A stretch of DNA of 64,000 bases, from assembly GCA_030266015.1 (NCBI GenBank), contig JAJDHD010000003.1, positions 27,222 to 91,221 of the forward strand. The letters are read 5' to 3'. The notes beneath the pieces are model-generated. The model saw nothing but the letters and a program-made list of their open reading frames with translations, did no database searches and had not been told where the DNA came from. Position numbers and translations under genes: made by a program. The first letter of the stretch is position 1, and every line of letters begins with the position of its first letter. Source of the DNA: Christensenellaceae bacterium OttesenSCG-928-K19 (GTDB lineage Bacteria; Bacillota; Clostridia; Christensenellales; Christensenellaceae). Below are positions 46,210 through 55,494 of the stretch, one piece after another.

Positions 46210-47345
46210 ATGAAAAAGTTTGTAGGAATTTTATTGGTAGTAACCCTTTTACTCGCTCTTACCCTGACGGCTTGTGCGCCCGCCGCACAAGAGCCCGCAA
46301 CCGAAGAGCCTGCGGCAGAAGAACCCGCGGCGGACGAACCCGCAGCGGACGAACCGGCAGAAGAGCCCGCTGCAGAAGAACCGGCAGCAGATGGCGGGGA
46401 CTTTAGCGTTGCGCTGGTAACGGACATTGGCGGCATCAACGACCAGTCCTTCAACCAGTCCGCATGGGAAGGCATGAAGAGGATGGAGGAAGAGCTTGGC
46501 TATAAGATCAGCTATCTGGAATCCAACCAGGAAGCCGACTTTAGCTCTAACCTCGACAAGCTTGCGGACGGCGAGCCGGATCTGATCTGGGCGTGGGCTT
46601 TTTGATGGCGGATGCAATCAGCAATGCCGCAGCCACAAACCCGGATATCCAATACGGTATTGTAGACTCTTCTTACGAGGAGCAGCCCGGAAATCTGGCA
46701 AGCATCCTTTTTAAAGCGCAGGAATCCAGTTTCCTTGTGGGCTACATAGCTGGCCGCATGACAGAAACAGACCACGTCGGCCTTGTTGGCCCCATCGTGA
46801 ACCCGATCATCGACCAGTTTGAATACGGCTTCCGCGGCGGCGTTGCCTATGCGGCAAACGAACTGGGCAAAGAAATACAGGTGGATATCCAGTATGCCGA
46901 AAGCTTTAGCGACGACGCCAAAGCAAAGGCTATTGCGCAGGTGATGTATAACGACGGCGCGGATGTGATCTTCGCCATGGCGGGCGGCGCAGGCCTGGGC
47001 GTGATTGAGGCTGCCAAAGAAGCGGATAAATATGTAATTGGCGTGGATATGGACCAGAACTATCTCGCGCCGGATAACGTAATCACCTCCGCAGTGAAAA
47101 ATGTGGGCGAAATTATGTTCCAGCTCTCGCAGGAGGTACAGGCCGGTACATTCACAGGCAGTGGCACAGGCACATCCTATGGCCTTGCAGAGGACGCCGT
47201 GGGCATTGCACCAACGTCCGACAAGCTGGTACCCGCAGAAATTTTGCAAGCAACGGACGACGTAAAAGCCAAAATGATAGAGGGCGCAATAGAAGCACCT
47301 TTGAGCGAGGAAACATTGACAGCATTCCTGGACACACTGGAATAG
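46210..47345 (+). pseudogene. BmpA-like nucleoside-binding lipoprotein, frameshifted
   Basis: The signal MKKFVGILLVVTLLLALTLT with lipobox cysteine, an E/P/A-rich linker and FSVALVTDIGGINDQSFNQS open the gene, which then runs to a stop at 46605 after DLIWAWAF. The next frame resumes at once with GFLMADAISNAAATNPDIQ and continues to the normal end. One missing G in GGGCGTGGGC (about 46588-46597) explains it: adding it restores IWAVGFLM and a 378-residue protein. This is either a real inactivating deletion or a sequencing error. The importer would lack its binding protein if real. Confidence 0.85.
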
Positions 47346-47392
47346 CAGACCTTATGGGGGCAATGCCTCCGGTTAGAATCGGATAGAAAAAA

Positions 47393-47423
47393 CAGTGCCG
47401 GGGAAAGCAATTCCCCGGCACTG
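47393..47423 (+). other. Perfect 13-bp hairpin between bmpA-like and mtnA-like genes
   Basis: CAGTGCCGGGGAA / TTCCCCGGCACTG with a 5-base loop. No U tract follows, so it is more likely an mRNA-stability or processing element than a terminator. Confidence 0.6.
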
Positions 47424-47450
47424 TGCAACTAAAAAGCAAGGAGAACTACA

Positions 47451-48329
47451 ATGTCATTTGACAAAATAATGGATTTGCAGACGGTGCGCTATGAAGACGG
47501 CGAGCTTATCATACTGGACACGACAAAACTACCCACCCATCTGGACTACGTAAAGATGGAAACCGTGGAGGACTGCTATGACGCAATCAAAACGCTGAAG
47601 GTACGCGGCGCGCCCGCAATCGGTGTGGCAGCGGCCTATTCGCTGGTGCTGGCGGCCCGCGCGGCAAGAAAATCTTCTTTTGAGGATTTTTATGCGGACT
47701 TCAAAAAAGCGAAGGATTACCTCGCGGCATCACGCCCCACGGCAGTCAACCTTTTTTGGGCGCTTGACCGTGTGGACAACAAGATACTGGCAAACAAAGA
47801 AAAACCGGTGACAGAGCTGGAAGGAATTATACTGAAGGAAGCCGACCTTATAAAACAGGAAGACATTGCCATGTGCCGGCAAATCGGCGAGCATGGGCTT
47901 TCCCTTTTAAAAGATGGTATGACGATACTCACCCATTGCAACACGGGTGTGCTGGCTGCGTCACGCTACGGCACGGCAATTGCCCCTGTTTATTTGGCGC
48001 TGGAGCAAGGGATGCACATTAAAGTATACGCGGATGAAACCCGCCCCCTCCTGCAGGGCGCGCGACTCACGGCATACGAGCTTTTTTACGCGGGAGCGGA
48101 TGTAACGCTTATCTGCGACAATATGGCGGCCGCCGTTATGAAGGACAAAGGTGTGGATGCTATTTTTATCGGCTGTGACAGGATTGCGGCCAATGGGGAT
48201 TTCGCAAACAAAATCGGCACCTACAGCCTTGCCGTACTGGCAAAGCACCACGGCATCCCTTTTTACAGCGTTGGCCCCACCTCCACCATTGATATGGACA
48301 TTGCGGATGGCAGTTGTATCCCCATATGA
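47451..48329 (+). pseudogene. MtnA-like isomerase (eIF2B-alpha-like family), 3'-truncated
   Basis: 292 residues against about 345 for methylthioribose-1-phosphate isomerase. Motifs TLKVRGAPAIGVAAAYSL, THCNTGVLAASRYGTA, YADETRPLLQGARLTAYEL and IGCDRIAANGDFANKIGT are intact. The protein stops after IDMDIADGSCIPI, where the family normally continues with about 50 residues including conserved C-terminal strands. Homology breaks at about 48325, where phage-like DNA begins on the other strand. Its place after a nucleoside phosphorylase suggests use of a sugar 1-phosphate. Confidence 0.8.
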
Positions 48330-48551
48330 TATTCCCTTACGCCCTTTGTTGAATGGAACATTACCTTTTTCAAAATGCCCTGTTCTGCCGCTTCTAATTT
48401 TGCGATTACCCAGGCATCCACCTATTTGCGTTTGCTTAAGATTCAATCCAAAGTGCCGGTTAAATGCGTCTGTTAATTCCTTTTCCGAGAGCACCTTGAA
48501 ATTCTCCTCTAAAAAGGCTATCTCTTCATCCGTGTACTTATGTATTTTCAT
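48330..48551 (-). pseudogene. Phage HNH-endonuclease-like N-terminal fragment
   Basis: Reads [20 protein letters not shown] and then GHFEKGNVPFNKGRKGISYG, the N-terminal region seen before the HNH domain in phage homing-type endonucleases. From about 48329 down the frame only runs antisense through the mtnA-like gene, so the HNH domain is missing. It overlaps the next small gene by 14 bases, in phage style. Confidence 0.6.
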
Positions 48552-48783
48552 TTTTCTCTTCTAACATTGCCGGCATGTTAAAATCCCTTCCGACGTAATC
48601 ATAGCGCGCAACCTCCGCTTTCAGCACTAGCGACGCATTTGAAACTATTTGCTGTGCCACATCGGTCACAGCTTTCGCCCGGGTGATTTCCTCTTGCAGC
48701 TTGTCTCCGACAATCTCCTCATCTCCCAGCCGCTCCAACTGCGCAAACAAATGATTGTTCAGGTCTGATAGTTTATTCTTCAT
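48538..48783 (-). CDS. Small phage-type protein, 81 residues
   Basis: Reads [20 protein letters not shown] and continues with a helical, charged chain. Proteins of this look stand next to HNH genes in Bacillota prophages. The start is placed at 48783, 6 bases after GGAGG; two codons upstream is possible. Function unknown. Confidence 0.65.
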   Translation of the reverse strand: MKNKLSDLNNHLFAQLERLGDEEIVGDKLQEEITRAKAVTDVAQQIVSNASLVLKAEVARYDYVGRDFNMPAMLEEKNENT

Positions 48784-48895
48784 CGCCATCCTCCGCTTCT
48801 TCCTTCAGGTAAAATTCATGGGTACCGTCGGCAAGAGCCTGCTCTTCATCCGATACCTGGTACCCCAACTTTTTCAGCGCTTCATATATCCCTTG
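48773..48895 (-). pseudogene. C-terminal fragment of a phage ParB-like protein
   Basis: The frame reads QGIYEALKKLGYQVSDEEQA followed by [13 protein letters not shown] and a stop at 48773. The GYQxSDEExALxDGTHE pattern recalls the C-terminus of phage partition/ParB-like proteins. The 5' part is lost at the junction with the EAL gene (about 48893-48905). Confidence 0.45.
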
Positions 48896-51678
48896 CGTAA
48901 AGGGTCTTTGTCTACCCCAGCAACGAACGAACGGTCGATCTTGACCGTGTCTGCAGGCAGGCTCACGAGGTAACTCAGCGAAGAATAGCCTGTACCAAAG
49001 TCGTCTATGGCGATGCGTACCCCTTGCTTACGCAGCAAGTGCAGATTGTTAACGGCACTTTTCATTTCTGCAACTATTGTATCTTCGGTAACCTCCAACA
49101 CAATGTTTCGGGGCTCCAGCCCATAGCGTTGCACTGCATCCAGCACCTCGCGTGGCAGCGTACTGCGGCCGATGATATCGGACGACAGGTTGATGTGGAT
49201 GGAAAAACCTTCCGGGGCGTTTTGCGCAAGCCAGCTTTTGCACTGGCAGCACACAGTGCCAAGCAGCCACCCCTCCACGCAGGCCATCAACCCGGATTGC
49301 TCCAGCAGAGGAATGGCGACATCCGGCATAATGGTCTCGCCCGCATCCTCGTCCTGCCAGCGCAGCAGCGCTTCAGCGCCCACACACCTGCCCTCGCGGT
49401 TCCAAATGGGCTGGTAATACAGCAAAAACCCATTAAATCCATTGTCGACAGCCTGTCGCAACCTAGCCTTGACGTTGAACCGTTCGATCGCGCCCGCCCG
49501 ATCTTGGTCAGAGAAAAAGAAAGCATCGCGTCCCTTTGTAAGCTTGGCGGAATGGATGGCGATGTCGATATCCATCATCAATTCGTCCACTGTAGTGCGT
49601 CCACAAGCATATTCCACTGCCACAATCGCAAACCCCACCTGCAATTCCAGCCCGTCGATGGAAAGCGGGTGATTTTGGAAGTCTTCCTGTATGGCGGACA
49701 TGAGCTCACGGATTTCCTCTTGGCTACATCCCAATACGTTGCAAATAAACTGGTCGGTAGCATAGTTGTACAACTCCCCATATTCCTGCGTCAGCCGGGT
49801 GAGCCGCCGGGCGACGACATGCAATACCTTGTCGCCGATGCTGTGACTGTATACACCGTTGATCTCCTTGAAATTCCTGATATCCAGGAATATGATGGTA
49901 CCCACCCTGCAATCTTCCTCTTGCAGTGCAGCGACATCTTCATAAAAACGCATCCGGTTTTTGAGACCGGTGATGCTGCTCGTTCGCAACTGCTCCTGCG
50001 CTAGCATACCGAATTGCATTACTTTTTGTATATTGAACATGGATCCATACATCAAATCTAGTTCACCACCCTCGGTATATGCGCACTGGGCGCGTATAGA
50101 TATCCACACGCGCGAAGTGTCCCCCATTTCGATACGTGCTTCTGTGGTCACCAGCCGCCCCCCTATCTTAATGTGATCGGACAATAGGTGAATAAACTTC
50201 TCCCGGTCTTCGGGCGCAATATGAATATATTCTGCCATCTTCTCTACCGTAGGCTGTATGACTATGTTGGGCATGCAAAAAAGATCCGTGGCGCTCTGCG
50301 AAAACGTGATGCGTTTCTGCTTGCGGCTGTAAACAAAAGTGCAATCTGCGCTGACGTCGTTTAAGATGCGCTGCAGTTCCTCGCCGTGCACGAGGTTATC
50401 TGGTTCGGGCGAGGCCTGCTCCACCCGTATACGTTGTCCGTCCGCCGTCCGGTAGGCATCGCGTGTGCCTTGTGTGTGCACCAACTGGTTGCGCCCGTTG
50501 TGTTTGGCAACATACAGACAGTCGTCCGCCCATTCGATGATGGCTTTGTAGTGCTCTAACTCTTGGACGGCCTGTGTGGCAAGCCCAATGCTGACGGTAA
50601 CATATGCGCTGGTTTTGCTGTCGGGGTTTTCGATACCAAGGGCCTCGATACCAAGGCGCATCCGCTCAGCCAGCGCAATCAGTTCATCATGTGGTCTGTT
50701 ATATGCGACGACGATAAACTCTTCGCCGCCATACCGCGCAAGCATGGCACCCTGATCCAAACGCTCTCTCATAGCCGAACTGACCTTCATCAGGCAATCG
50801 TCACCCATGAGATGGCCAAACCGATCGTTATATTTTTTGAAATGATCGATATCGATCATCATGGCACTTACCGTGTGATTTTTGCTGCGCTGCACCTCCC
50901 AAGTGTCATCCATATACTGGACAAAATCGCGCCGGTTGCTAATCTGGGTAAGCTGGTCTTGTCGGGCAAGGTAATCCAGCTTCTCGTTGACTGAGGCCAA
51001 CTCGTACTGCGCCTGCTGCGCCCTGCATTTATAGACATAGTTGTGTACAAAGGTGGAATAAACAGTGGCAGACACCAACCACACACAGGGAAACACCACA
51101 CCTAGCAAATTAAAAAGATAGGCTCCGGTACCGGTGGCTGGACCAAAAATACCGTCATAGTAGAGATAGACGGTATAAAACGCGAACATGGCACTCTCCA
51201 GCAGCAGGGCTCTCTTTTGTCCAAAGACCGGAATGCCGCCCACGATGAACGGCACAGCCAAAAAACGAATAAGCACGCCCGGATCCTGTGGCCCGGTCAT
51301 GAACAGAGAAATCTCGCATATCAGGTGCAGAACGGGATACAGCACGTCAATATTGCGATCCAGAAAACAGCTTTCCCGATAGCCCTTTTGCTCGTATTTG
51401 GGTAGTTTTATAAAAGCAATCCACATGAAGGCAATAATGAGGAGATGCACTACAATGTGCGCGAGCCGAAGTCGACTAGACTGCGCATAAAAATACAGAT
51501 AAACAAACAGCGAAATGATATCCATCACGACAAGGATGGCGCTTTGTACAGTGAAACGTTGCACATTGACTGCAAACAAATGCGCCCGGAATCCTTTTTC
51601 ATATTCCGGTGGTATTCTGGCAAAAAGTTGCCGTGAGATTACGTTCAGAACATACTTGTATACCGCCAAAACGATCAC
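48874..51678 (-). pseudogene. Membrane GGDEF-PAS-GGDEF-EAL protein, C-terminally truncated
   Basis: 934 residues. Six membrane helices, a first GGDEF with an intact ARYGGEEF loop, a PAS-like segment, a second degenerate GGDEF (ATDQF), and an EAL domain with EALLRW, the N of HINLSS, LEVTED, IAIDDFGTGYSS and VKIDRSFV. It then ends after VDKDPLRKGYMKR, losing the EGVE and Q motifs and about 70 residues, so phosphodiesterase activity is unlikely. GTG 51678 follows AGGAGG; an in-frame TTG lies further upstream. Phage-like DNA begins at the break. Confidence 0.8.
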
Positions 51679-51699
51679 ATCCCCTCCTGCAGAGAGGTC

Positions 51700-52090
51700 G
51701 CCTAAAGACCGCAATGATTGTTCGAGCCACAGACGCGGTGTCTCTATCCTCCTTATACCCCATTTCTCTGGCTACAAACATGAAAAAAACGCAAGCACTT
51801 TGTATGCAAATTTTTTTCGTTTGTGTTGTTGCATAAAAACAGATGTGGTTCGTATCGTTAGCCGTTATCGTCATTACTCCAGCGGTGGTTACTTGGATTG
51901 TCAGCCCGACCGGGTTTGAATTCTTTATGATTCCACAATAGTTATTTTCCGCAGACATTCCTGCATACTTGTTTGATATCGTGACGCTTGATACTTCATC
52001 ATATATCGAACCAAGTTTCATCTCGTAATTAAGAACAGGGCAGACACATAATGTCCGCCCCGTCTTTACACTTTTTATAAAACAATTCAT
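51700..52090 (-). pseudogene. Gene remnant of unknown origin
   Basis: An open frame begins MNCFIKSVKTGRTLCVCPVL and runs about 80 protein-like residues to TANDTNHIC, after which composition becomes random and the frame continues into the upstream region of the GGDEF-EAL gene. It is probably a truncated, possibly phage-derived, gene. I do not recognise the family. Confidence 0.35.
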
Positions 52091-52110
52091 GATTACCTCG
52101 TTGTTCAGTA

Positions 52111-52530
52111 TCAGTATACCGTCATTGTCGAAACAGAATCAATCGGGTTTTCAACCGCCAATGTCGCCCTTATTGGCTGAAACGGCGGTATTTTAAAAAA
52201 CGTCTTTGTGTCCGGGTACCCCAGAGAAATCTTCTCTATTAAAGTAGAGACATTACCTTGCTGCTTGTATTCTGGCACTGCATATCTGCCGCCATAATAT
52301 AGCTCCGAATCTGTATCTGCATAACCGGCACACTCATCAAAGTATGCTATATTTACTTTATCGTATAAATCACAAAATATTTGAGTTGTATTTGATGTAA
52401 TTTCATCAGGGCAAAGGCTATCTACACCAACCAATGCCGCAATAAAAATCGCCCGGATTTTATCATTTTCCGAGCGATGTTTTAAATCGCTATAAAGCGT
52501 GGTTGTTACACATCTTTTTAAACTAAAAAT
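52111..52530 (-). pseudogene. 5'-truncated open frame of unknown family
   Basis: The frame is open from 52530 to a stop at 52111 without a convincing start codon or ribosome site; a TTG at 52434 is the only candidate inside. It contains DKIRAIFIAALVGVDSL and ends KIPPFQPIRATLAVENPIDS with a short tail. It looks coding but broken at the 5' end. Confidence 0.35.
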
Positions 52531-52572
52531 TCAGCTGCGCTTTCACCGCTGTTGATCCGGCAGTTTTAACTG

Positions 52573-53343
52573 TTATTTTCCTTCTATAAAAGAACTGATT
52601 CTCTCGTTATCTTCATCGAAATAATATGTTTCGATTACATAATCACTATAATCCTTCGCCATGGCGAAAATAGCTTCGCCCACCCATGTATCACCAGGAT
52701 ACAGGTCTTTCGCTTCCAAATTCGGGGATATATCGTGCGTCGCGCCAAGACCGATATAGGTACGACCATTTGCCGTGATACCACCGCCGGCTGGGTTCGT
52801 TGCTCCCAATTCTATTGTTGCCATGGTAATCCCCAGATCGCCTGCAGGAAATTCTTCTGGAAAATATACCTCATACGTGAGCAAGCAATATTCCAAGTCG
52901 GAATCTTCTATCTCTTCAAAGTATGTCACATGGCCTTCATCATTATACCGTTGCACCGCGGACAAAGCAGCGTCTCCCCGTTCAATGTTCAATATGCGGT
53001 AAAATACCGTATGATAATTTCCCGATTCCGTACTATATCGTTTCGTTTCCACCCACTCGCCAATTTTGGCAGGGTTTTCCGCCATCGTTTCCACAGGAAC
53101 TATTTCTCCCGGATCCGCCGAAATGTCACCGTCCTTTGTTGGCTCTGATTCTTGTTCTTGTGTCAGTTCCGGCGTTGCTTCCTCTGTCGGCTCCGGAATC
53201 GGTTCTTCCGTCGGCGCCTGTTCTTGTTCCTGTGTTGTCTCCGGCATTGCTGTTTCGGCAGGCTCCTGCACATCAGTGCAACCGCTAAATACAACGGCCA
53301 GCATTATCACAACCAATACGATCCCAAACAAACTTTTTTTCAT
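52573..53343 (-). CDS. Lipoprotein with acidic Gln/Glu/Pro repeats
   Basis: 256 residues. Signal MKKSLFGIVLVVIMLAVVFS and lipobox cysteine (FSGC). Residues 25-80 are imperfect repeats of PETTQEQEQAPTEEP type, a likely cell-wall-spanning linker. The folded part (about 85-256) is rich in strands and contains DLYPGDTWVGEAIFAM, reminiscent of small extracellular beta domains. Function unknown. Start after AGGAGG. Confidence 0.75.
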   Translation of the reverse strand: MKKSLFGIVLVVIMLAVVFSGCTDVQEPAETAMPETTQEQEQAPTEEPIPEPTEEATPELTQEQESEPTKDGDISADPGEIVPVETMAENPAKIGEWVETKRYSTESGNYHTVFYRILNIERGDAALSAVQRYNDEGHVTYFEEIEDSDLEYCLLTYEVYFPEEFPAGDLGITMATIELGATNPAGGGITANGRTYIGLGATHDISPNLEAKDLYPGDTWVGEAIFAMAKDYSDYVIETYYFDEDNERISSFIEGK

Positions 53344-53479
53344 CTTTCTTTCCTCCTGTTGCACCATCTACTATTTAGTGTCCTTGTGCATTATATAGCA
53401 AAACAAGCCGATTATCAAATGATAGTATAATGCTCCCCATTGTCAAGACCACATGCCCCCAAAAATAAGTTAAGTCCTT

Positions 53480-53805
53480 TCTCTTTTTCTTGTATTTAAG
53501 CAACACATATCAGGTTCTCTGCCGGGAAATATTTCGATGGCGAGAACCCATCAAGCGATGCATACCTGATTCGCTCGCGTTATGGCATAATTTCGCAGCA
53601 AATAGGGTTTCCGATACTGTGACAAGTACATCTTGCTCAGGTTTGGTTTCGGATATATTGCATATATCCCCATATCTCGCATGATTCGCCGCGTCCGTTT
53701 CCGGTTAATGGTTATCACTTTCCAGTTCCTCAGCCATGAGGTGATGCTTCTGTAACCCCATGTTGGCTCGTCGGTGTGGATACGGTCTATGAGCCTTCGT
53801 ATTCA
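53480..53805 (-). pseudogene. IS3-family transposase orfB remnant
   Basis: The minus-strand frame after the orfA/orfB stop reads IRRLIDRIHTDEPTWGYRSI and then MGIYAIYPKPNLSKMYLSQY followed by ITRANQVC, clear IS3-family orfB sequence. It has in-frame stops at both ends and ends before the DDE catalytic domain. Confidence 0.75.
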
Positions 53806-54246
53806 CAATTCTTCATCTGACAGCAGCTTAGGTGCTGGCGGCTCTCGGTACACATCCGAACGGGTTATGTCAAGAAGCTCACACTGGCGGCGAACGCTGA
53901 TTCGGGCATTCCCATGCTCAATCAATTCATCGGCGGTTCCTATGCTGCCGTTCCCTGATTTCTGCTTCTTTTTTTTAACCCAGTCCAGCTCATAGGTTAG
54001 CTGACCGACTTTTTGCTCCAATCGTTCTATCCGCTGACACTCTTGCTCCAGTTCTTTTTCAGCATCGCTCGCCCCAGAGGCAAATACCTCCGGCGCTCTT
54101 TCCAAAAACTCTTTCTTCCAGCGCGAAACCATGACCGGATTAATTCCGTAATCACTGGCGATTGCGTTGACTGTATCTTCTTCCCGAAGAACCTTCAACA
54201 CGACCTCTGTTTTAAATTCTGCTGTGTACCTTGTTCTTTTTTTCAT
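53803..54246 (-). pseudogene. IS3-family transposase orfA fused to the start of orfB
   Basis: 147 residues. N-terminal helix-turn-helix (TVNAIASDYGINPVMVSRWK), a leucine-zipper-like coiled coil (ELEQECQRIERLEQKVGQL), then orfB N-terminal sequence (RRQCELLDITRSDVYREP) in the same frame. A run of A codons (WVKKKKQKSG) marks the usual frameshift site. A stop after LLSDEEL interrupts orfB. Confidence 0.75.
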
Positions 54247-54371
54247 GCTCCCAGTATAGCTTATTTTTTCTTATTTGTGGTCTCAGCTCTGGGGAGCATT
54301 ATACGATTGGTAGCGTAAAGGGTATTTTAAAGGGTCAGATTTTATCTCTATATATCGCTTTCAATTTTTAT

Positions 54372-54400
54372 GAGACACAATCCATTCCTTGCCGTATAAT
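54372..54400 (+). promoter_or_regulatory. Promoter of the double-glycine peptide cluster
   Basis: GAGACA, 17-base spacer, perfect TATAAT; start near 54407, about 36 bases before the first gene. Confidence 0.55.
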
Positions 54401-54442
54401 AGAGTAATTAAGAGAGTAATAAGCCATAAAGGAGAGATAACC

Positions 54443-54646
54443 ATGAGTGATGATAAGTCCAAAACCTATTTGAATGACGAGCAGTTGGAGGAAACCATTG
54501 GCGGAAATAGATTCCCGCATAAAACCATTAATATTTACGGCACGTGCAATGAATGTGGCCACGTTTGGAGGGTTACGTGGGGGCCAAAGTCTTGCCCTCA
54601 ATGCGGTTCCGATAACTACAAGCAGGAAAACAGGGGGAGACTATGA
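54443..54646 (+). CDS. Double-glycine-leader zinc-ribbon peptide 1
   Basis: 67 residues. The leader MSDDKSKTYLNDEQLEETIG ends in a second glycine at residue 21 and matches the bacteriocin-type L-x4-L-x2-I-x-GG pattern (Leu at -12 and -7, Ile at -3, where the consensus has it at -4). The core has CNECG and CPQCG separated by 12 residues, a zinc-ribbon-like arrangement. Ribosome site AAAGGAGA. Its stop overlaps the start of peptide 2 (ATGA). Cleavage after GG and export are inferred from the leader alone. Confidence 0.8.
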   Translation: MSDDKSKTYLNDEQLEETIGGNRFPHKTINIYGTCNECGHVWRVTWGPKSCPQCGSDNYKQENRGRL

Positions 54647-54837
54647 AAGACGATAAAACCAAAACCCCTTTGACCGATGAACAGATGGAATATGCAAACG
54701 GTGGCAACTCGTCTGCGCCTACATCTTTCAGACAGTGTCGCAATTCCACATGCAAACATTCATGGGATGACCTAGCCATATCGACATGCCCAAAATGCGG
54801 TTGCGCGTATACAAGTGTTATCAATTTCCATCTTTGA
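54643..54837 (+). CDS. Double-glycine-leader zinc-ribbon peptide 2
   Basis: 64 residues. Leader MKDDKTKTPLTDEQMEYANG plus a second glycine. The core carries CRNSTC (spacing CX4C instead of CX2C) and CPKCGC. It is translationally coupled to peptide 1 and uses GGGGGAG as ribosome site. Leader identity to peptides 3 and 4 is much higher than core identity. Confidence 0.8.
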   Translation: MKDDKTKTPLTDEQMEYANGGNSSAPTSFRQCRNSTCKHSWDDLAISTCPKCGCAYTSVINFHL

Positions 54838-54872
54838 CCCCCCTCTAAATCCGCTGTAAAGGAGATTTAACC

Positions 54873-55088
54873 ATGAACGACAATAAGACCAAAACCAATT
54901 TAACAGACGAACAACTCGACGATGCAAACGGTGGTGTATCGAATGGCAGCCCCGAAATAATCTCTATGTACTGTATTTGCGGAGCAAGATGGGAAGGCAA
55001 GATTAATAGCCGTTGCCCACGCTGCGGTGCAGCTGCTGGTACCAAACCTACCCCACCAAAACACGGCGAAGGCTCTGGCATTAAGTAA
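54873..55088 (+). CDS. Double-glycine-leader zinc-ribbon peptide 3
   Basis: 71 residues. Leader MNDNKTKTNLTDEQLDDANG plus a second glycine. The core has CICG (CxC) and CPRCG, then a Pro/Lys/Gly-rich tail absent in the others. It has its own ribosome site in the repeated context AAAGGAGATTTAACCATG. Confidence 0.8.
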   Translation: MNDNKTKTNLTDEQLDDANGGVSNGSPEIISMYCICGARWEGKINSRCPRCGAAAGTKPTPPKHGEGSGIK

Positions 55089-55118
55089 GCCTTCCACAAC
55101 GACAAAGGAGACCTAACC

Positions 55119-55316
55119 ATGAAAAACGATAAGACCAAAACGCCCTTGACAGACGACCAGCTCCGCGATGCAAACGGCGGAAAATATAATTTCATCGGCC
55201 CCGATGCGATTACCCACTTTGTCTGTACGCATTGCAATCATTCCCACCCCGCCCCGCCTGTACCAAAAAGGTGTAAAATTTGCGGACGGACTGAATTCGA
55301 GCCACGCAAGGGATGA
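55119..55316 (+). CDS. Double-glycine-leader zinc-ribbon peptide 4
   Basis: 65 residues. Leader MKNDKTKTPLTDDQLRDANG plus a second glycine. The core has CTHC, a histidine/proline-rich middle (NHSHPAPPVP) and CKICG. Ribosome context AAAGGAGACCTAACCATG is nearly identical to those of peptides 1 and 3, showing recent tandem duplication. Confidence 0.8.
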   Translation: MKNDKTKTPLTDDQLRDANGGKYNFIGPDAITHFVCTHCNHSHPAPPVPKRCKICGRTEFEPRKG

Positions 55317-55494
55317 TATGTGTATATGCCATCTACTCGCTGCCCATCAGGTGGCGCTTTTTATTTGCTGCTTTCCTCTGCTTGTCCGGCGTTGCTGGCC
55401 TGACCCCATAGCGTTTACCCGATAAGGAATCTAATCGTCAAATCGGCAGGATAAAAAAACAACACATGAGCTACATCCGACAAACGAAGGGGAA

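Larger units (their letters stand above)
53425..54304 (-). mobile_element. IS3-family element, internally deleted, both ends present
   Basis: Terminal inverted repeats GTATAATGCTCCCCA (53425-53439) and TGGGGAGCATTATAC (54290-54304), with a second matched block AGACCACA / TGTGGTCT a few bases inside. At 880 bp it is shorter than the 1.2-1.5 kb of complete members. orfA and the start of orfB remain; the catalytic DDE region is missing. No clear target-site duplication could be identified. Confidence 0.8.
54428..55316 (+). repeat. Four-copy tandem gene duplication
   Basis: Units of about 195-245 bases. Each repeats the ribosome site and leader-coding part (AAAGGAGANNTAACCATG and the following 60 bases) with high similarity, while the core-coding part is strongly diverged. 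Confidence 0.75.

Noticed and set aside
49024..50004. 326-codon plus-strand open frame opposite the GGDEF-EAL gene
   Set aside because: Antisense shadow; no start context or recognisable domain.
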